From Bacillus sp. Bos-x628 (GTDB lineage: Bacteria > Bacillota > Bacilli > Bacillales > Bacillaceae), in the NCBI RefSeq assembly GCF_040500475.1, contig NZ_CP159358.1, positions 2,728,001 to 2,792,000 on the forward strand: 64,000 bases of DNA, written 5' to 3'. The notes under the pieces were generated by a model, which did not search any database, was not told the origin of the DNA, and saw nothing but the letters and a program-made list of their open reading frames with translations. This document shows positions 53,311 to 61,827 of the stretch, piece after piece; within the stretch, counting starts at the first letter, position 1; each line of letters begins with the position of its first letter. The position numbers and the translations under genes were made by a program.

Positions 53311-53981
53311 CCCTTTAGCATCCTATAACCGAATCCATAAATGGTTTCGACTTTTAAGTTAGGCATTTTTTTGCGCAGACGTCTGACCAGATCATCGACG
53401 ACGCGGTCTGTCCCGAAGTAATCATGTCCCCATATCTTGACTAAAATATCTTCACGAGAAAAGGCATGTCCTTGGTGATGTGTAAATAATAACAATAAAT
53501 CAAATTCCTTAGAAGTTAAGTTGATTAGCTTATCCTGTTCGTATACTTCTCTGACGTCCTCATGAATGATATATGAGGAAACAGATGTGACACTTTTTTG
53601 CACTGCATTGCTTTTTTTATACACAAGTTCCAGCAGCTTTTGCACCCGGATGATCAGTTCACGCGGAAGGAACGGCTTGGCGATATAATCACTGCTCCCC
53701 AGCTCTAAACCAAGGACACGATCAATATCCGCATCACGTGCTGAGATAAAAATGACCGGTACGTCAGGTGATGCAGCTTTAATTTCTTTAATTAATGTAT
53801 AGCCGTCCGTATCAGGCAGCATGATGTCCAAAATCCATAGATGAGGTGGTTTGTCCATTGCTTGACGTGCAGCTTCTCCAGTCAAAAAAGAAGAGACATT
53901 CCATTGTTCACTCTCCAAATATTTGGTTAATAGTTTATTTAAGTTTTGTTCATCTTCAACTAAATATATTGTGTACGACAA
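53307..53981 (-). CDS. cssR: Secretion-stress response regulator CssR
   Basis: About 224 residues from TTG 53981, giving the N-terminus SYTIYLVEDE found in CssR; ATG 53993 is possible but its ribosome site would abut it. Receiver with phospho-Asp52 (WILDIMLPD) and SKPFLP-type Lys; C-terminal OmpR winged helix (DRVVDDLVRRLRKK, ETIYGFGYRM). It activates htrA and htrB; htrB is the divergent neighbour. Confidence 0.92.
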   Translation of the reverse strand: MSYTIYLVEDEQNLNKLLTKYLESEQWNVSSFLTGEAARQAMDKPPHLWILDIMLPDTDGYTLIKEIKAASPDVPVIFISARDADIDRVLGLELGSSDYIAKPFLPRELIIRVQKLLELVYKKSNAVQKSVTSVSSYIIHEDVREVYEQDKLINLTSKEFDLLLLFTHHQGHAFSREDILVKIWGHDYFGTDRVVDDLVRRLRKKMPNLKVETIYGFGYRMLKG

Positions 53982-54131
53982 GGTCTTCCACATCCTCTCA
54001 ACGTCATTATAACGGGAGACAAAGGCGACATGTCAATTATCACGCGCATTTTTCATAATTTCACATATTCTTCTCATCATTATCCCATAATGTTTGTTTA
54101 TGATAAGCTCAAGGGAAAAAAGGGCATAGGC

Positions 54132-54183
54132 AAAAAGCTGATCAACAGGTGCTTATCACCAATGTGCGCACCTTGCTTTTTTT
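54132..54183 (+). terminator. Unassigned intrinsic terminator in the cssR-htrB gap
   Basis: AAAAAGC and AGGTGC pair with GCACCT and GCTTTTT, ending in T7, but no gene precedes it on this strand. GGTG/CACC (54148-54160) inside the loop could form a competing stem. It either ends a small RNA or attenuates a long htrB leader. Confidence 0.55.
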
Positions 54184-54199
54184 CTATGAATAAGTATTA

Positions 54200-54205
54200 T
54201 ATAAT
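54200..54205 (+). promoter_or_regulatory. Candidate htrB -10 box
   Basis: TATAAT without a good -35, as expected of a CssR-activated promoter. The 110-nt leader contains AGGAC-acga-GTCCT (54245-54258), a small hairpin. Confidence 0.45.
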
Positions 54206-54314
54206 TTGACATATTGTAAGATTTATTTTCAATGACTTTTTAAGAGGACACGAGTCCTATCTACACATATGAATCAAGCATTTTATGAAAATGATGCAAA
54301 AGGGAGTGCAAGCG

Positions 54315-55685
54315 ATGGATTACCGAAGAGAAGATGAAGAGAAAAGTGTGAATCATCAAGAAGATGCGCATCAAGAGAATGAGAAACAAATAGATGAACT
54401 GGAAAAAGAGAAGGAACTTATTTTACACCACCATAAAGATGAAACTTCTGCATCTCAAGAAAATGTGACAAACAGAGCACCTCATATAATGGATGACCGC
54501 ACTTCTAAAAAAGAGAAAAAACGTAAGGCTGCATGGCTGAGCCCAATTCTCGGAGGTATTATCGGCGGGGGACTAGTGCTTGGTATCACACCACTTTTGC
54601 CGCAATCACAGGACACAGCAGCAAACACACAAACCCAAACAGCTTCAGATGAATCAGTGACGTCTGATAACTTCTCAACGAAGCAAATCACCAATGCCAC
54701 GAATGTGGCAGATATGGTAGAGGATTTAGAACCAACCATTGTGGGTGTATCAAACTATCAATCTACACAAAACTCGTTTGGTCTTGACGGAGACACGACT
54801 GAAGCTGAAGCGGGAACTGGTTCAGGTGTCGTCTTCAAAAAGGATGGCAACAAAGCATATATTATTACGAATAACCACGTTGTCGAAGGAGCAAATAAAT
54901 TAAAGGTCACCCTTTATGACGGAAAAACAAAAGACGCCAAGCTTGTGGGCAGTGACGTTATGACAGATTTAGCCGTTGTCGAAATTAATGCAGATGGCAT
55001 TGATAAGGTGGCAAGCTTTGGTGACTCTTCTAAACTCCGAGCTGGAGATAAGGTCATTGCGATTGGAAATCCGCTAGGTTCTCAGTTCTCAGGTACAGTC
55101 ACAGAAGGCATTATTAGCGGTGTCGATCGAACCGTTGAAGCCAATACTTCATCTGGTACTGTAGAGATGAATGTACTGCAAACAGATGCGGCAATTAACC
55201 CAGGGAACAGCGGGGGTCCGCTCATTAATACGAAAGGTCAAGTGATTGGCATTAACAGCTTAAAAATTAGCGAAAGCGGTGTCGAATCATTAGGATTTGC
55301 CATTCCAAGTAACGATGTGAAACCAATTGTGGATGAGTTGTTGAAAAATGGGAAAGTCGAACGACCATATCTTGGTGTACAGATGATTGACCTTGAGCAA
55401 GTACCAGAAACTTATCAGGAAAATACGCTAGGCTTATTTGATAAACAAATCGGTAATGGCATTTATGTGAAAGATGTATCTAAAGGATCGCCGGCACAAA
55501 AGGCAGGCTTGAAATCTGGAGATGTGATTGTCAAGTTCAAAGGAAAACAAGTGGCGAACAGCTCACAGTTAAAAGAAATCCTATACAAAGAAACAAAAAT
55601 CGGCGATAAAACGACAATGACGGTCATTCGTGAAGGAAAGACCAAAAATTTAGATATTACTCTCGGGAAGTCTGATAATGAATAA
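54315..55685 (+). CDS. htrB: Membrane-anchored serine protease HtrB (YvtA)
   Basis: 456 residues from ATG 54315 (AAAGGGAGTGC ribosome site); B. subtilis 458. A long acidic cytoplasmic head (about 75 residues) precedes one membrane helix (AWLSPILGGIIGGGLVLG, about 76-95), then an extracellular trypsin-like domain with His in NNHVVEG, Asp in MTDLAVVEI and Ser299 in PGNSGGP, and a C-terminal PDZ domain. It degrades misfolded secreted proteins and is induced through CssRS. Confidence 0.93.
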   Translation: MDYRREDEEKSVNHQEDAHQENEKQIDELEKEKELILHHHKDETSASQENVTNRAPHIMDDRTSKKEKKRKAAWLSPILGGIIGGGLVLGITPLLPQSQDTAANTQTQTASDESVTSDNFSTKQITNATNVADMVEDLEPTIVGVSNYQSTQNSFGLDGDTTEAEAGTGSGVVFKKDGNKAYIITNNHVVEGANKLKVTLYDGKTKDAKLVGSDVMTDLAVVEINADGIDKVASFGDSSKLRAGDKVIAIGNPLGSQFSGTVTEGIISGVDRTVEANTSSGTVEMNVLQTDAAINPGNSGGPLINTKGQVIGINSLKISESGVESLGFAIPSNDVKPIVDELLKNGKVERPYLGVQMIDLEQVPETYQENTLGLFDKQIGNGIYVKDVSKGSPAQKAGLKSGDVIVKFKGKQVANSSQLKEILYKETKIGDKTTMTVIREGKTKNLDITLGKSDNE

Positions 55686-55689
55686 AATC

Positions 55690-55719
55690 AAAACAGGTGG
55701 ATTCATCACCTGTTTTTTT
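55690..55719. terminator. Bidirectional terminator htrB / yusZ
   Basis: AAAACAGGTG and CACCTGTTTT pair, T7 on the plus strand and a short T-run on the minus strand. Confidence 0.85.
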
Positions 55720-55721
55720 GT

Positions 55722-56567
55722 TCATTTTTTAGCAAAAAGCGTACGTAAAATGATTTTTTCCCAAAGATGCCAAGGCAAGAGACGCTTTGCTGTGGATGAA
55801 AGACGAACCCCTTTCCCGATCAAATACCTAAGTCGTTTCAGATGCTTTTTTTCAGCGAGTGTGACAACGAGTTCAGCGACTTGATTGGGGTCTCCGTAAT
55901 TTGACTTCTGAGCATCCAAATAAGCCATCATTTTTTGATGGAAGGTGCTGTATTTAGAATTTTCCACTGGCTCTATTATTTGCTCGTTCATTGATGTGTT
56001 CCAAATATTTGTATGAAAGGAGCCGGGCTCAATCAAGGCCGCTTGTATGCCAAACGGTGCCAGTTCAATACGTAAGCTCTCTGTATAGCCCTCTAATGCA
56101 AACTTTGACGATACATAAGGTGAGAGTGCAGGCATTCCCATTAACCCGCTAATACTGCTCATGTTCAATATTTTTGCGCCGCTTGTCATGAAGGGAATAA
56201 CAGTTTGTGTCATTTGCATCACACTGAATACATTAATCTCGAACTGCTGGCGATACGTGTCAATGGGAATCTCTTCAGCAAAACCGCCATAGGCTGTTCC
56301 AGCATTGTTAACGAGCAAGGTGATTGGGGCATAGTCGTCAAGTTTCTCCTTCAATGCTTGAATAGATTGTGAATCAGTGACATCTAAAGATTCAATATGA
56401 ATATGTGGTGACAGAGAGGCCTTTTTCACCTCCTGAGCGAGCTTTTCGGCGTTTTTTGCTTGTCTGACGCCAGCGATCACTGTATAACCTTGCTTTGCAA
56501 GGCGCAGCGTGATTAATTTCCCAAAGCCGCTATTGGCGCCTGTGACAATGGCTGTTTTTTTCATCAT
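55722..56567 (-). CDS. yusZ: Short-chain dehydrogenase YusZ
   Basis: 281 residues (B. subtilis 280), classical SDR. TGANSGFGK is the NAD(P) loop, NNAGTAYGG the structural motif, and Ser in SSISGLMGM, YVSSKFALEG with Tyr and Lys are catalytic. Substrate unknown; the long C-terminus is typical of the retinol/steroid-like SDR subgroup. A single leftward gene. Confidence 0.85.
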   Translation of the reverse strand: MMKKTAIVTGANSGFGKLITLRLAKQGYTVIAGVRQAKNAEKLAQEVKKASLSPHIHIESLDVTDSQSIQALKEKLDDYAPITLLVNNAGTAYGGFAEEIPIDTYRQQFEINVFSVMQMTQTVIPFMTSGAKILNMSSISGLMGMPALSPYVSSKFALEGYTESLRIELAPFGIQAALIEPGSFHTNIWNTSMNEQIIEPVENSKYSTFHQKMMAYLDAQKSNYGDPNQVAELVVTLAEKKHLKRLRYLIGKGVRLSSTAKRLLPWHLWEKIILRTLFAKK

Positions 56568-56688
56568 CCGATTCTCCTTTTGACTTCTCTCTTTTGTTTT
56601 AATTTACCATAATGCTGGGCTTTGATGAATAAGGAAAAGTCGCTTGGAGAAGAATACAAAAACGATCATGTTGAATAGGAGGAAACAC

Positions 56689-57138
56689 ATGTTGTGTTGG
56701 AAGAAGGCGGGACTAATAGGAGTGCTGCTATTTATGATGTCCGGATGCCAATCAATCGAACCGTTAAAACATACAAGCGAAGCGGAGGCAGAGAGTCTGT
56801 CAGCCGTTCAAATGAAGGAATTGCCATTTCAGCATCTTCATCTGCATGTCCAATACGGTCAGAAGAATGATATATACGAAGCAACATACCGGCAGAGAAG
56901 TGGACATGAAGAAGCACTTATCAGAGATCATATGAATGGTGTACGCTATGAAGGAGAAGAAGGACTGCGGGAGATGAAGATGAAACTAAGTGATATATCC
57001 GCTCCTGTATCAAAAATCAATGAGACGTATGTGAACGAACTGTTAACCGCTTTGAATCTGGATGATGACTATCAGCGAATTCAAGTAGATCTGAAGCTGG
57101 AAGACGGAACAAACCGTACATTTGAGAAGAAGAAGTAA
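56689..57138 (+). CDS. yusW: YusW-type lipoprotein
   Basis: 149 residues from ATG 56689 (AATAGGAGGAAACAC); B. subtilis YusW 145. A signal with lipobox (LFMMSGCQ, Cys about 20), then a small soluble domain with many Glu and Lys and an end rich in beta pattern (RIQVDLKLEDGTNRTFEKK). Function unknown. It stands next to yusV as in B. subtilis. Confidence 0.8.
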   Translation: MLCWKKAGLIGVLLFMMSGCQSIEPLKHTSEAEAESLSAVQMKELPFQHLHLHVQYGQKNDIYEATYRQRSGHEEALIRDHMNGVRYEGEEGLREMKMKLSDISAPVSKINETYVNELLTALNLDDDYQRIQVDLKLEDGTNRTFEKKK

Positions 57139-57161
57139 AAAAGACTTTCTCACTTTTTAAT

Positions 57162-57176
57162 TGAAAATGATTTTCA
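57162..57176 (+). promoter_or_regulatory. Fur box of yusV
   Basis: TGAAAATGATTTTCA, a symmetric 7-1-7 Fur box, about 110 bp before yusV. It puts the shared siderophore ATPase under iron control. Confidence 0.85.
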
Positions 57177-57285
57177 AGATCACTTAAATCTGATACACTA
57201 AAATGAGATAACTGGTCTTTTACGTCTATTCAAAGGCGATGTTCAAAATAAAAAACATGTATGAGAAAAGGAGCGTTTGAGCGGA

Positions 57286-58116
57286 ATGAGTGCCATTTCT
57301 ACTGAAGGTTTAAGCTTAGGCTATGGAGAAACAATAATCATTGATGAATTAAATGTATCAATCCCTAAGGGTGAAATCACAGTATTTATTGGCAGCAATG
57401 GATGCGGTAAATCCACGCTACTTCGCTCTTTGGCGCGTCTCATGAAGCCAATGGGTGGCTCCGTCCTGTTAGAAGGTCATTCCATTGCAAAATTACCAAC
57501 GAAAGAGGTCGCAAAAGAGCTGGCCATTCTTCCGCAAGGACCAGAAGCGCCAGAAGGATTAACCGTGCATCAATTAGTCAAGCAAGGCAGATATCCTTAT
57601 CAAAATTGGTTAAAACAGTGGTCTAAACAAGACGAAGAAGCGGTGAATCGTGCCTTAAAGTCAACAAAGATGGAAGACCTCGCTGATCGAACGGTTGATT
57701 CATTATCAGGTGGACAAAGGCAGCGTGCTTGGATTGCGATGACGTTGGCGCAAGAGACGGATATTATCTTGTTAGATGAGCCGACAACGTATTTAGATAT
57801 GACGCATCAAATTGAAATCCTTGATCTCCTTTTTGACCTGAATGAAAAAGAAAAGCGTACGATCGTGATGGTTCTTCATGACCTTAATCTCGCATGCAGA
57901 TATGCCCATCATCTGGTGGCGATTAAAGATAAGACCATTTATGCAGAAGGAAGACCTGAAACCGTAATTAATTGCGACCTTGTGAAAAATGTCTTTGATA
58001 TGAATTGCCAAGTGACAACAGATCCTTTATTTGGAACACCATTATGTATTCCGCATGGCAGAGGACGCTGTATTGTGCAACAAGCGCAAGCCGAGACATA
58101 TCTTGCTGCAAGATAA
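57286..58116 (+). CDS. yusV: Shared siderophore ABC ATPase YusV
   Basis: 276 residues from ATG 57286 (MSAIST, as in B. subtilis YusV, 275); TTG 57277 is closer to AAAGGAG and cannot be excluded. Walker [10 protein letters not shown], signature [11 protein letters not shown], Walker [12 protein letters not shown], and HDLN are intact. In B. subtilis YusV energises several siderophore importers (Feu, YfiZ/YfhA) encoded elsewhere. It is a paralogue of FhuC at 29.8 kb. Confidence 0.88.
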   Translation: MSAISTEGLSLGYGETIIIDELNVSIPKGEITVFIGSNGCGKSTLLRSLARLMKPMGGSVLLEGHSIAKLPTKEVAKELAILPQGPEAPEGLTVHQLVKQGRYPYQNWLKQWSKQDEEAVNRALKSTKMEDLADRTVDSLSGGQRQRAWIAMTLAQETDIILLDEPTTYLDMTHQIEILDLLFDLNEKEKRTIVMVLHDLNLACRYAHHLVAIKDKTIYAEGRPETVINCDLVKNVFDMNCQVTTDPLFGTPLCIPHGRGRCIVQQAQAETYLAAR

Positions 58117-58125
58117 TCGTATGTC

Positions 58126-58168
58126 AAAAGCCTGACATCTGTATCAAAAACAGAGTCAGGCTTTTTTC
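58126..58168 (+). terminator. yusV terminator
   Basis: AAAAGCCTGAC pairs with GTCAGGCTTTTTT; inner TCTGT/ACAGA pairs extend it. Confidence 0.9.
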
Positions 58169-58190
58169 TTAAAAAGGGAGCGGAGAATGA

Positions 58191-58442
58191 ATGGGAAATG
58201 AATTAGATAAAAAGCTTGAAGGCTTGCTTGATAAATATACAGAGCTGCTTCTTGGTGAAACGACAGATGAGCTTAAGAATGATGTGAAACAATGGATCAT
58301 TTATTCACATATTGCAAAAAGCATGCCGCCTTTAGCCAAGCATTTTAATGAGACCTACTCAGAAGCAAAAGAAGAGATGAAAGAAACGATTCAACGAATT
58401 AAGACCTTAAATGAGACTCATCGAGCTAAAAAAGATCGCTAA
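58191..58442 (+). CDS. yusU: YusU, DUF2573 family protein
   Basis: 83 residues, charged, mostly helical (LDKKLEGLLDKYTELLLG, EAKEEMKETIQRIK), no signal or membrane segment. It matches YusU in size and place, between yusV and yusN. Function unknown. GGGAGCGGAG is the ribosome site. Confidence 0.75.
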   Translation: MGNELDKKLEGLLDKYTELLLGETTDELKNDVKQWIIYSHIAKSMPPLAKHFNETYSEAKEEMKETIQRIKTLNETHRAKKDR

Positions 58443-58475
58443 AAAACTGCCAGTCCGTTTCTGGCAGTTTTTTTT
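58442..58475. terminator. Bidirectional terminator yusU / yusN
   Basis: AAAACTGCCAG pairs with CTGGCAGTTTT around TCCGTTT; T8 on the plus and A/T-run on the minus strand. Confidence 0.9.
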
Positions 58476-58818
58476 ACATCGGTGATGAACCGTATGGAGA
58501 TTGATCTGTCAGTGTTTGCTGAAATTTCTGATGTGCCTGCTGCAGCTTTTGCTGATCAGCAGCTTCAACTGAATACCAGCCATATCTGAACATGACATCA
58601 TATAAGTGTCTTTGTGCTTTCTGCGTCTCAAGGGCGATTCGCTGAATATCTTCGTAAAGAGATTCATGACTGAATTCGTTGAGAGCGGTGCTGTACCCGT
58701 TTGTCATATATTTTTCAGTAGAGAGCAAATCTGTGATAAGATCTCGGTCATTCATGTTTGTTGTTGTCGGGACAGGGGTTTGCGGATTCCCGATTTTTTG
58801 TTGGTTTTGTTGTTCCAT
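58474..58818 (-). CDS. yusN: Spore coat protein of the CotF family, YusN
   Basis: 114 residues. A Gln/Pro/Thr-rich start is followed by the ferritin-like CotF core (DRDLITDLLSTEKYMTNGY, then a second helix pair ending HLYDVMFRYGWY), and a Gln-rich tail. CotF-type proteins are structural coat components made in the mother cell. It follows the next CotF-like gene after 11 bp. Confidence 0.85.
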   Translation of the reverse strand: MEQQNQQKIGNPQTPVPTTTNMNDRDLITDLLSTEKYMTNGYSTALNEFSHESLYEDIQRIALETQKAQRHLYDVMFRYGWYSVEAADQQKLQQAHQKFQQTLTDQSPYGSSPM

Positions 58819-58829
58819 ATCATTTCCTC

Positions 58830-59078
58830 CTATTGCATAAAGCCAGATGACTGGCCTTGCGCTGAACTGTTTAAATGCTGAAGAATTTGTGTGTAATGTT
58901 GATGATGCATTTGGCCGACTTGATTTAATTCATTTTTAAGTGTTTGATCCTGACAATGCTCGGCCATAAAATGAGCCTTTTTCATTGCAATCAAATTCCA
59001 GTTCAACATATCCTCTAAGTACAAAGAATCCTTCACTGAAATGACATTTGGGGGCGTATTCATGTGTTGATTGTTCAA
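58830..59078 (-). CDS. Small CotF-like spore coat protein
   Basis: 82 residues with the same helical pattern (LYLEDMLNWNLIAMKKA, then a helix rich in His and Gln: QMHHQHYTQILQHLN). Probable coat protein co-transcribed with yusN. Ribosome site AAGGAGG at the right distance. Family assignment is by pattern and neighbour. Confidence 0.75.
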   Translation of the reverse strand: MNNQHMNTPPNVISVKDSLYLEDMLNWNLIAMKKAHFMAEHCQDQTLKNELNQVGQMHHQHYTQILQHLNSSAQGQSSGFMQ

Positions 59079-59106
59079 GGTGTTTTCCTCCTTATGATTT
59101 CGTTGT

Positions 59107-59229
59107 TTAAAACTGATTGTAGCTGGCCTTTTTTTCGTCTAGGTCTGCTTCTTGTGATGGACCTGCGTTCCCTTTTACACTTGCGGCACTTACGCCAGCT
59201 TTAGATGGATATTTCTTCAAACGAGACAT
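59107..59229 (-). CDS. yuzL: YuzL-family small protein
   Basis: 40 residues from ATG 59229, preceded by GGAGGTGATG, a strong ribosome site. The start LKKYPSKAGVSAASVKGNAGP matches the YuzL family in its segment PSKAGVSAASVKGNAGP. Short, basic then acidic, probably disordered; it precedes the coat genes in the same direction. Function unknown. Confidence 0.75.
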   Translation of the reverse strand: MSRLKKYPSKAGVSAASVKGNAGPSQEADLDEKKASYNQF

Positions 59230-59325
59230 CTAGACATCACCTCCATTCTTACAGTTCCCTTTGTCCGTTATTTCATACCTTTGAAGGTGAAACCAAAGGA
59301 ATGTGTAAATTTTTGAAATCTTCTA

Positions 59326-59354
59326 TTGAACTGTTTAGGAAAATCTTTTAAGAT
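59326..59354 (+). promoter_or_regulatory. fadNAE promoter
   Basis: TTGAAC (59326-59331), 17-bp spacer, TAAGAT (59349-59354), start predicted near 59361. Confidence 0.65.
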
Positions 59355-59389
59355 AAAGGAAGAGGCATTGATTTTTTTTGAGTAAAAAA

Positions 59390-59407
59390 TGAATGACTAT
59401 TCATTCA
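59390..59407 (+). promoter_or_regulatory. FadR operator of fadNAE
   Basis: TGAATGACTATTCATTCA is a full match to the Bacillus FadR (YsiA) palindrome. It lies about 30 bp downstream of the predicted start, so FadR would act as a roadblock, relieved by long-chain acyl-CoA. Confidence 0.9.
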
Positions 59408-59427
59408 AAATGTTTAGGGGGATATTT

Positions 59428-61815
59428 ATGGGCAAACAAATTCGCAAGGCGGCTGTCATTGGTTCAGGTGTCATGGGCTCAGGTATTGCTGCACATCTAG
59501 CCAATATCGGGATACCAGTAACACTGCTAGATATTGTGCCAAATGAACTGACAAAGGAAGAATCGGCAAAAAAGCTAACGCTTGATCACCCTATTGTTCG
59601 GAATAGATTGAGTCAAGAAGCGATGAAAAGACTATTAAAGCAAAAGCCAGCACCTCTTACTTCAGCGAAAAATCTATCATACATCACACCCGGAAATCTC
59701 ACAGATCACCTTTCCTTATTACATGATGCAGACTGGATCATCGAAGTGGTCACTGAAAAACTCAGCATCAAACAACACGTATTCTCTCTTATCGACCAAC
59801 ACCGTAAAAAAGGTAGCATTGTTTCAAGTAATACATCAGGCATTTCTGTTGAAAAAATGGCAGAAGGCAGGTCAGATGATTTTAAGCGTCACTTTCTAGG
59901 AACACATTTTTTCAACCCAGCTCGGTATTTAAAGTTGCTAGAGATTATTCCTATTCAGGAAACGGATCCAGAAGTACTTGCATTCATGAAAACATTTGGT
60001 GAGGATGTGCTTGGCAAGGGAGTTGTTGAAGCAAAGGACACGCCAAACTTTATCGCCAACCGAATTGGAACATATGGACTACTTGTCACGGTGCGGGAAA
60101 TGCTTGAAAACAAATATACAATTGGAGAAGTTGATTCTGTCACAGGTACACTGATCGGCAGACCGAAAAGTGCCACCTTCCGTACACTTGATGTGGTAGG
60201 ACTTGACACCTTTTCTCATGTTGCGCGCAACGTATACGAACAGGTAGAAGGTAAGGAAAAAGATATGTTTCAGCTTCCTGAATTCATCGAAAGAATGATT
60301 GAGAATGGCTGGATTGGCAGCAAGGCAGGACAAGGTTTTTATCAAAAAAATGGGAAAAACATTTTAGAGCTTGATCCAGTGACGTTAACATATGGAGAAC
60401 GGACAAAGCTGAAAGATCCGGGCATCGAAATGGCAAAGCAGCAAAAAGGAACGAATGCTAAATTGAAAACGCTTATGTACCAAGACGGCCGTGCAGGACA
60501 GTTGCTTTGGAACATCACAGCGCCTGTGCTCCTTTATGCAGCTCATCTAAAAGGCGAGATTGCTGACGATATTCAATCAATTGATAACGCCATGAAATGG
60601 GGATTTGGTTGGCAGCATGGTCCCTTTGAATTATGGGATGCAATTGGTGTAAAAACAGCCGTCCATCGAATGGAGAAAGAAGGTCATGACATTCCGAAAT
60701 GGGTGCAAGACATGCTGGCTGAAGGACATGAGACATTTTATCAAGAAAATGACAAGGGACAGCGTGCCTATTATCAGGATGGAGCCTACGAGCTGGAGAA
60801 AGTGAACGAGAAAAGTATCTCAATTGCCAGATTGAAAAAGCAAAATGGTGTGATCTTCAAAAATACAGGTGCAAGCTTGATTGATATTGGTGACGATATT
60901 GTGCTGCTTGAATTCCACTCTAAGAGTAATGCGATTGGGCTTGATGTGATTGATATGATCAATCGTTCAATAGATGAAACAGAAAAGAATTATAAAGGAC
61001 TTGTCATTGGAAACCAAGGAAAGAACTTCTGTGTTGGAGCAAACCTTGCCCTTATTTTAATGGAAGCGCAGGATGATAATTTTTTTGAAATTGACTTTGT
61101 GATTCGCCGCTTCCAGCAGGCTATGATGAAGGTTAAATATAGTGAGCGTCCGGTTGTTGTGGCTCCGTTTGGCATGACACTTGGAGGCGGAACAGAGCTT
61201 TGCCTGCCAGCAACCGGTATACAGGCGTCCAGTGAAACCTACATGGGACTTGTAGAAGTAGGTGTCGGCCTCATTCCAGGAGGCGGAGGAAATAAAGAGC
61301 TTTATCTTCGCCATTTGCAAGGAGAGTCTAAACCGTCTGCTACAGTCATACAAGATGCGACGCTTCAAACCTTTGAAACCATTGCGATGGCGAAAGTGTC
61401 AACATCAGCTGAAGAAGCAAGAGACATGAATATGCTACGTCCAAGTGATCGGATAAGCATGAACGGTGATCACCTCATCTATAATGCAAAACAGCTAGTA
61501 CTTTCACTCGATGAAAGCGGGTATCGTGCGCCGCTGAAGCAAAAGGTGCCGGTAATGGGTGAAACAGGCTATGCAACGATGATTCTGGCTGCTGAAAATA
61601 TGAGGCTTTCTGGTTACATTTCAGAGCATGACATGACCATTGCGAAAAAACTGGCATACGTCATCTCGGGCGGAAAGTTGCCATTTGGAACAGAAGTGGA
61701 TGAGCAATACTTATTAGAGCTTGAAAGAGAAGCCTTTCTAAGTCTTGTTGGAGAAGTGAAATCACAGGCACGAATGCAGCACATGCTAGTTAAAGGTAAA
61801 CCTTTACGTAACTAA
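59428..61815 (+). CDS. fadN: 3-hydroxyacyl-CoA dehydrogenase / enoyl-CoA hydratase FadN
   Basis: 795 residues from ATG 59428 (TTAGGGGGATATTT); B. subtilis 789. The N-terminal part is a 3-hydroxyacyl-CoA dehydrogenase with NAD loop GSGVMGSGIAAHLA and GTHFFNPARYLKLLEII segment HFFNP; the C-terminal part is an enoyl-CoA hydratase with GTELCLPATG and a GGG loop (IPGGGGNKEL). It performs hydration and NAD-dependent oxidation in fatty-acid beta-oxidation. The domain order is the reverse of E. coli FadB. First gene of fadNAE. Confidence 0.95.
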   Translation: MGKQIRKAAVIGSGVMGSGIAAHLANIGIPVTLLDIVPNELTKEESAKKLTLDHPIVRNRLSQEAMKRLLKQKPAPLTSAKNLSYITPGNLTDHLSLLHDADWIIEVVTEKLSIKQHVFSLIDQHRKKGSIVSSNTSGISVEKMAEGRSDDFKRHFLGTHFFNPARYLKLLEIIPIQETDPEVLAFMKTFGEDVLGKGVVEAKDTPNFIANRIGTYGLLVTVREMLENKYTIGEVDSVTGTLIGRPKSATFRTLDVVGLDTFSHVARNVYEQVEGKEKDMFQLPEFIERMIENGWIGSKAGQGFYQKNGKNILELDPVTLTYGERTKLKDPGIEMAKQQKGTNAKLKTLMYQDGRAGQLLWNITAPVLLYAAHLKGEIADDIQSIDNAMKWGFGWQHGPFELWDAIGVKTAVHRMEKEGHDIPKWVQDMLAEGHETFYQENDKGQRAYYQDGAYELEKVNEKSISIARLKKQNGVIFKNTGASLIDIGDDIVLLEFHSKSNAIGLDVIDMINRSIDETEKNYKGLVIGNQGKNFCVGANLALILMEAQDDNFFEIDFVIRRFQQAMMKVKYSERPVVVAPFGMTLGGGTELCLPATGIQASSETYMGLVEVGVGLIPGGGGNKELYLRHLQGESKPSATVIQDATLQTFETIAMAKVSTSAEEARDMNMLRPSDRISMNGDHLIYNAKQLVLSLDESGYRAPLKQKVPVMGETGYATMILAAENMRLSGYISEHDMTIAKKLAYVISGGKLPFGTEVDEQYLLELEREAFLSLVGEVKSQARMQHMLVKGKPLRN

Positions 61816-61827
61816 GGGGGAGTAAAG

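Noticed and set aside
54245..54258. AGGAC-acga-GTCCT hairpin in the htrB leader as a riboswitch
   Set aside because: A single 5-bp stem without other conserved elements; noted only as a leader hairpin.
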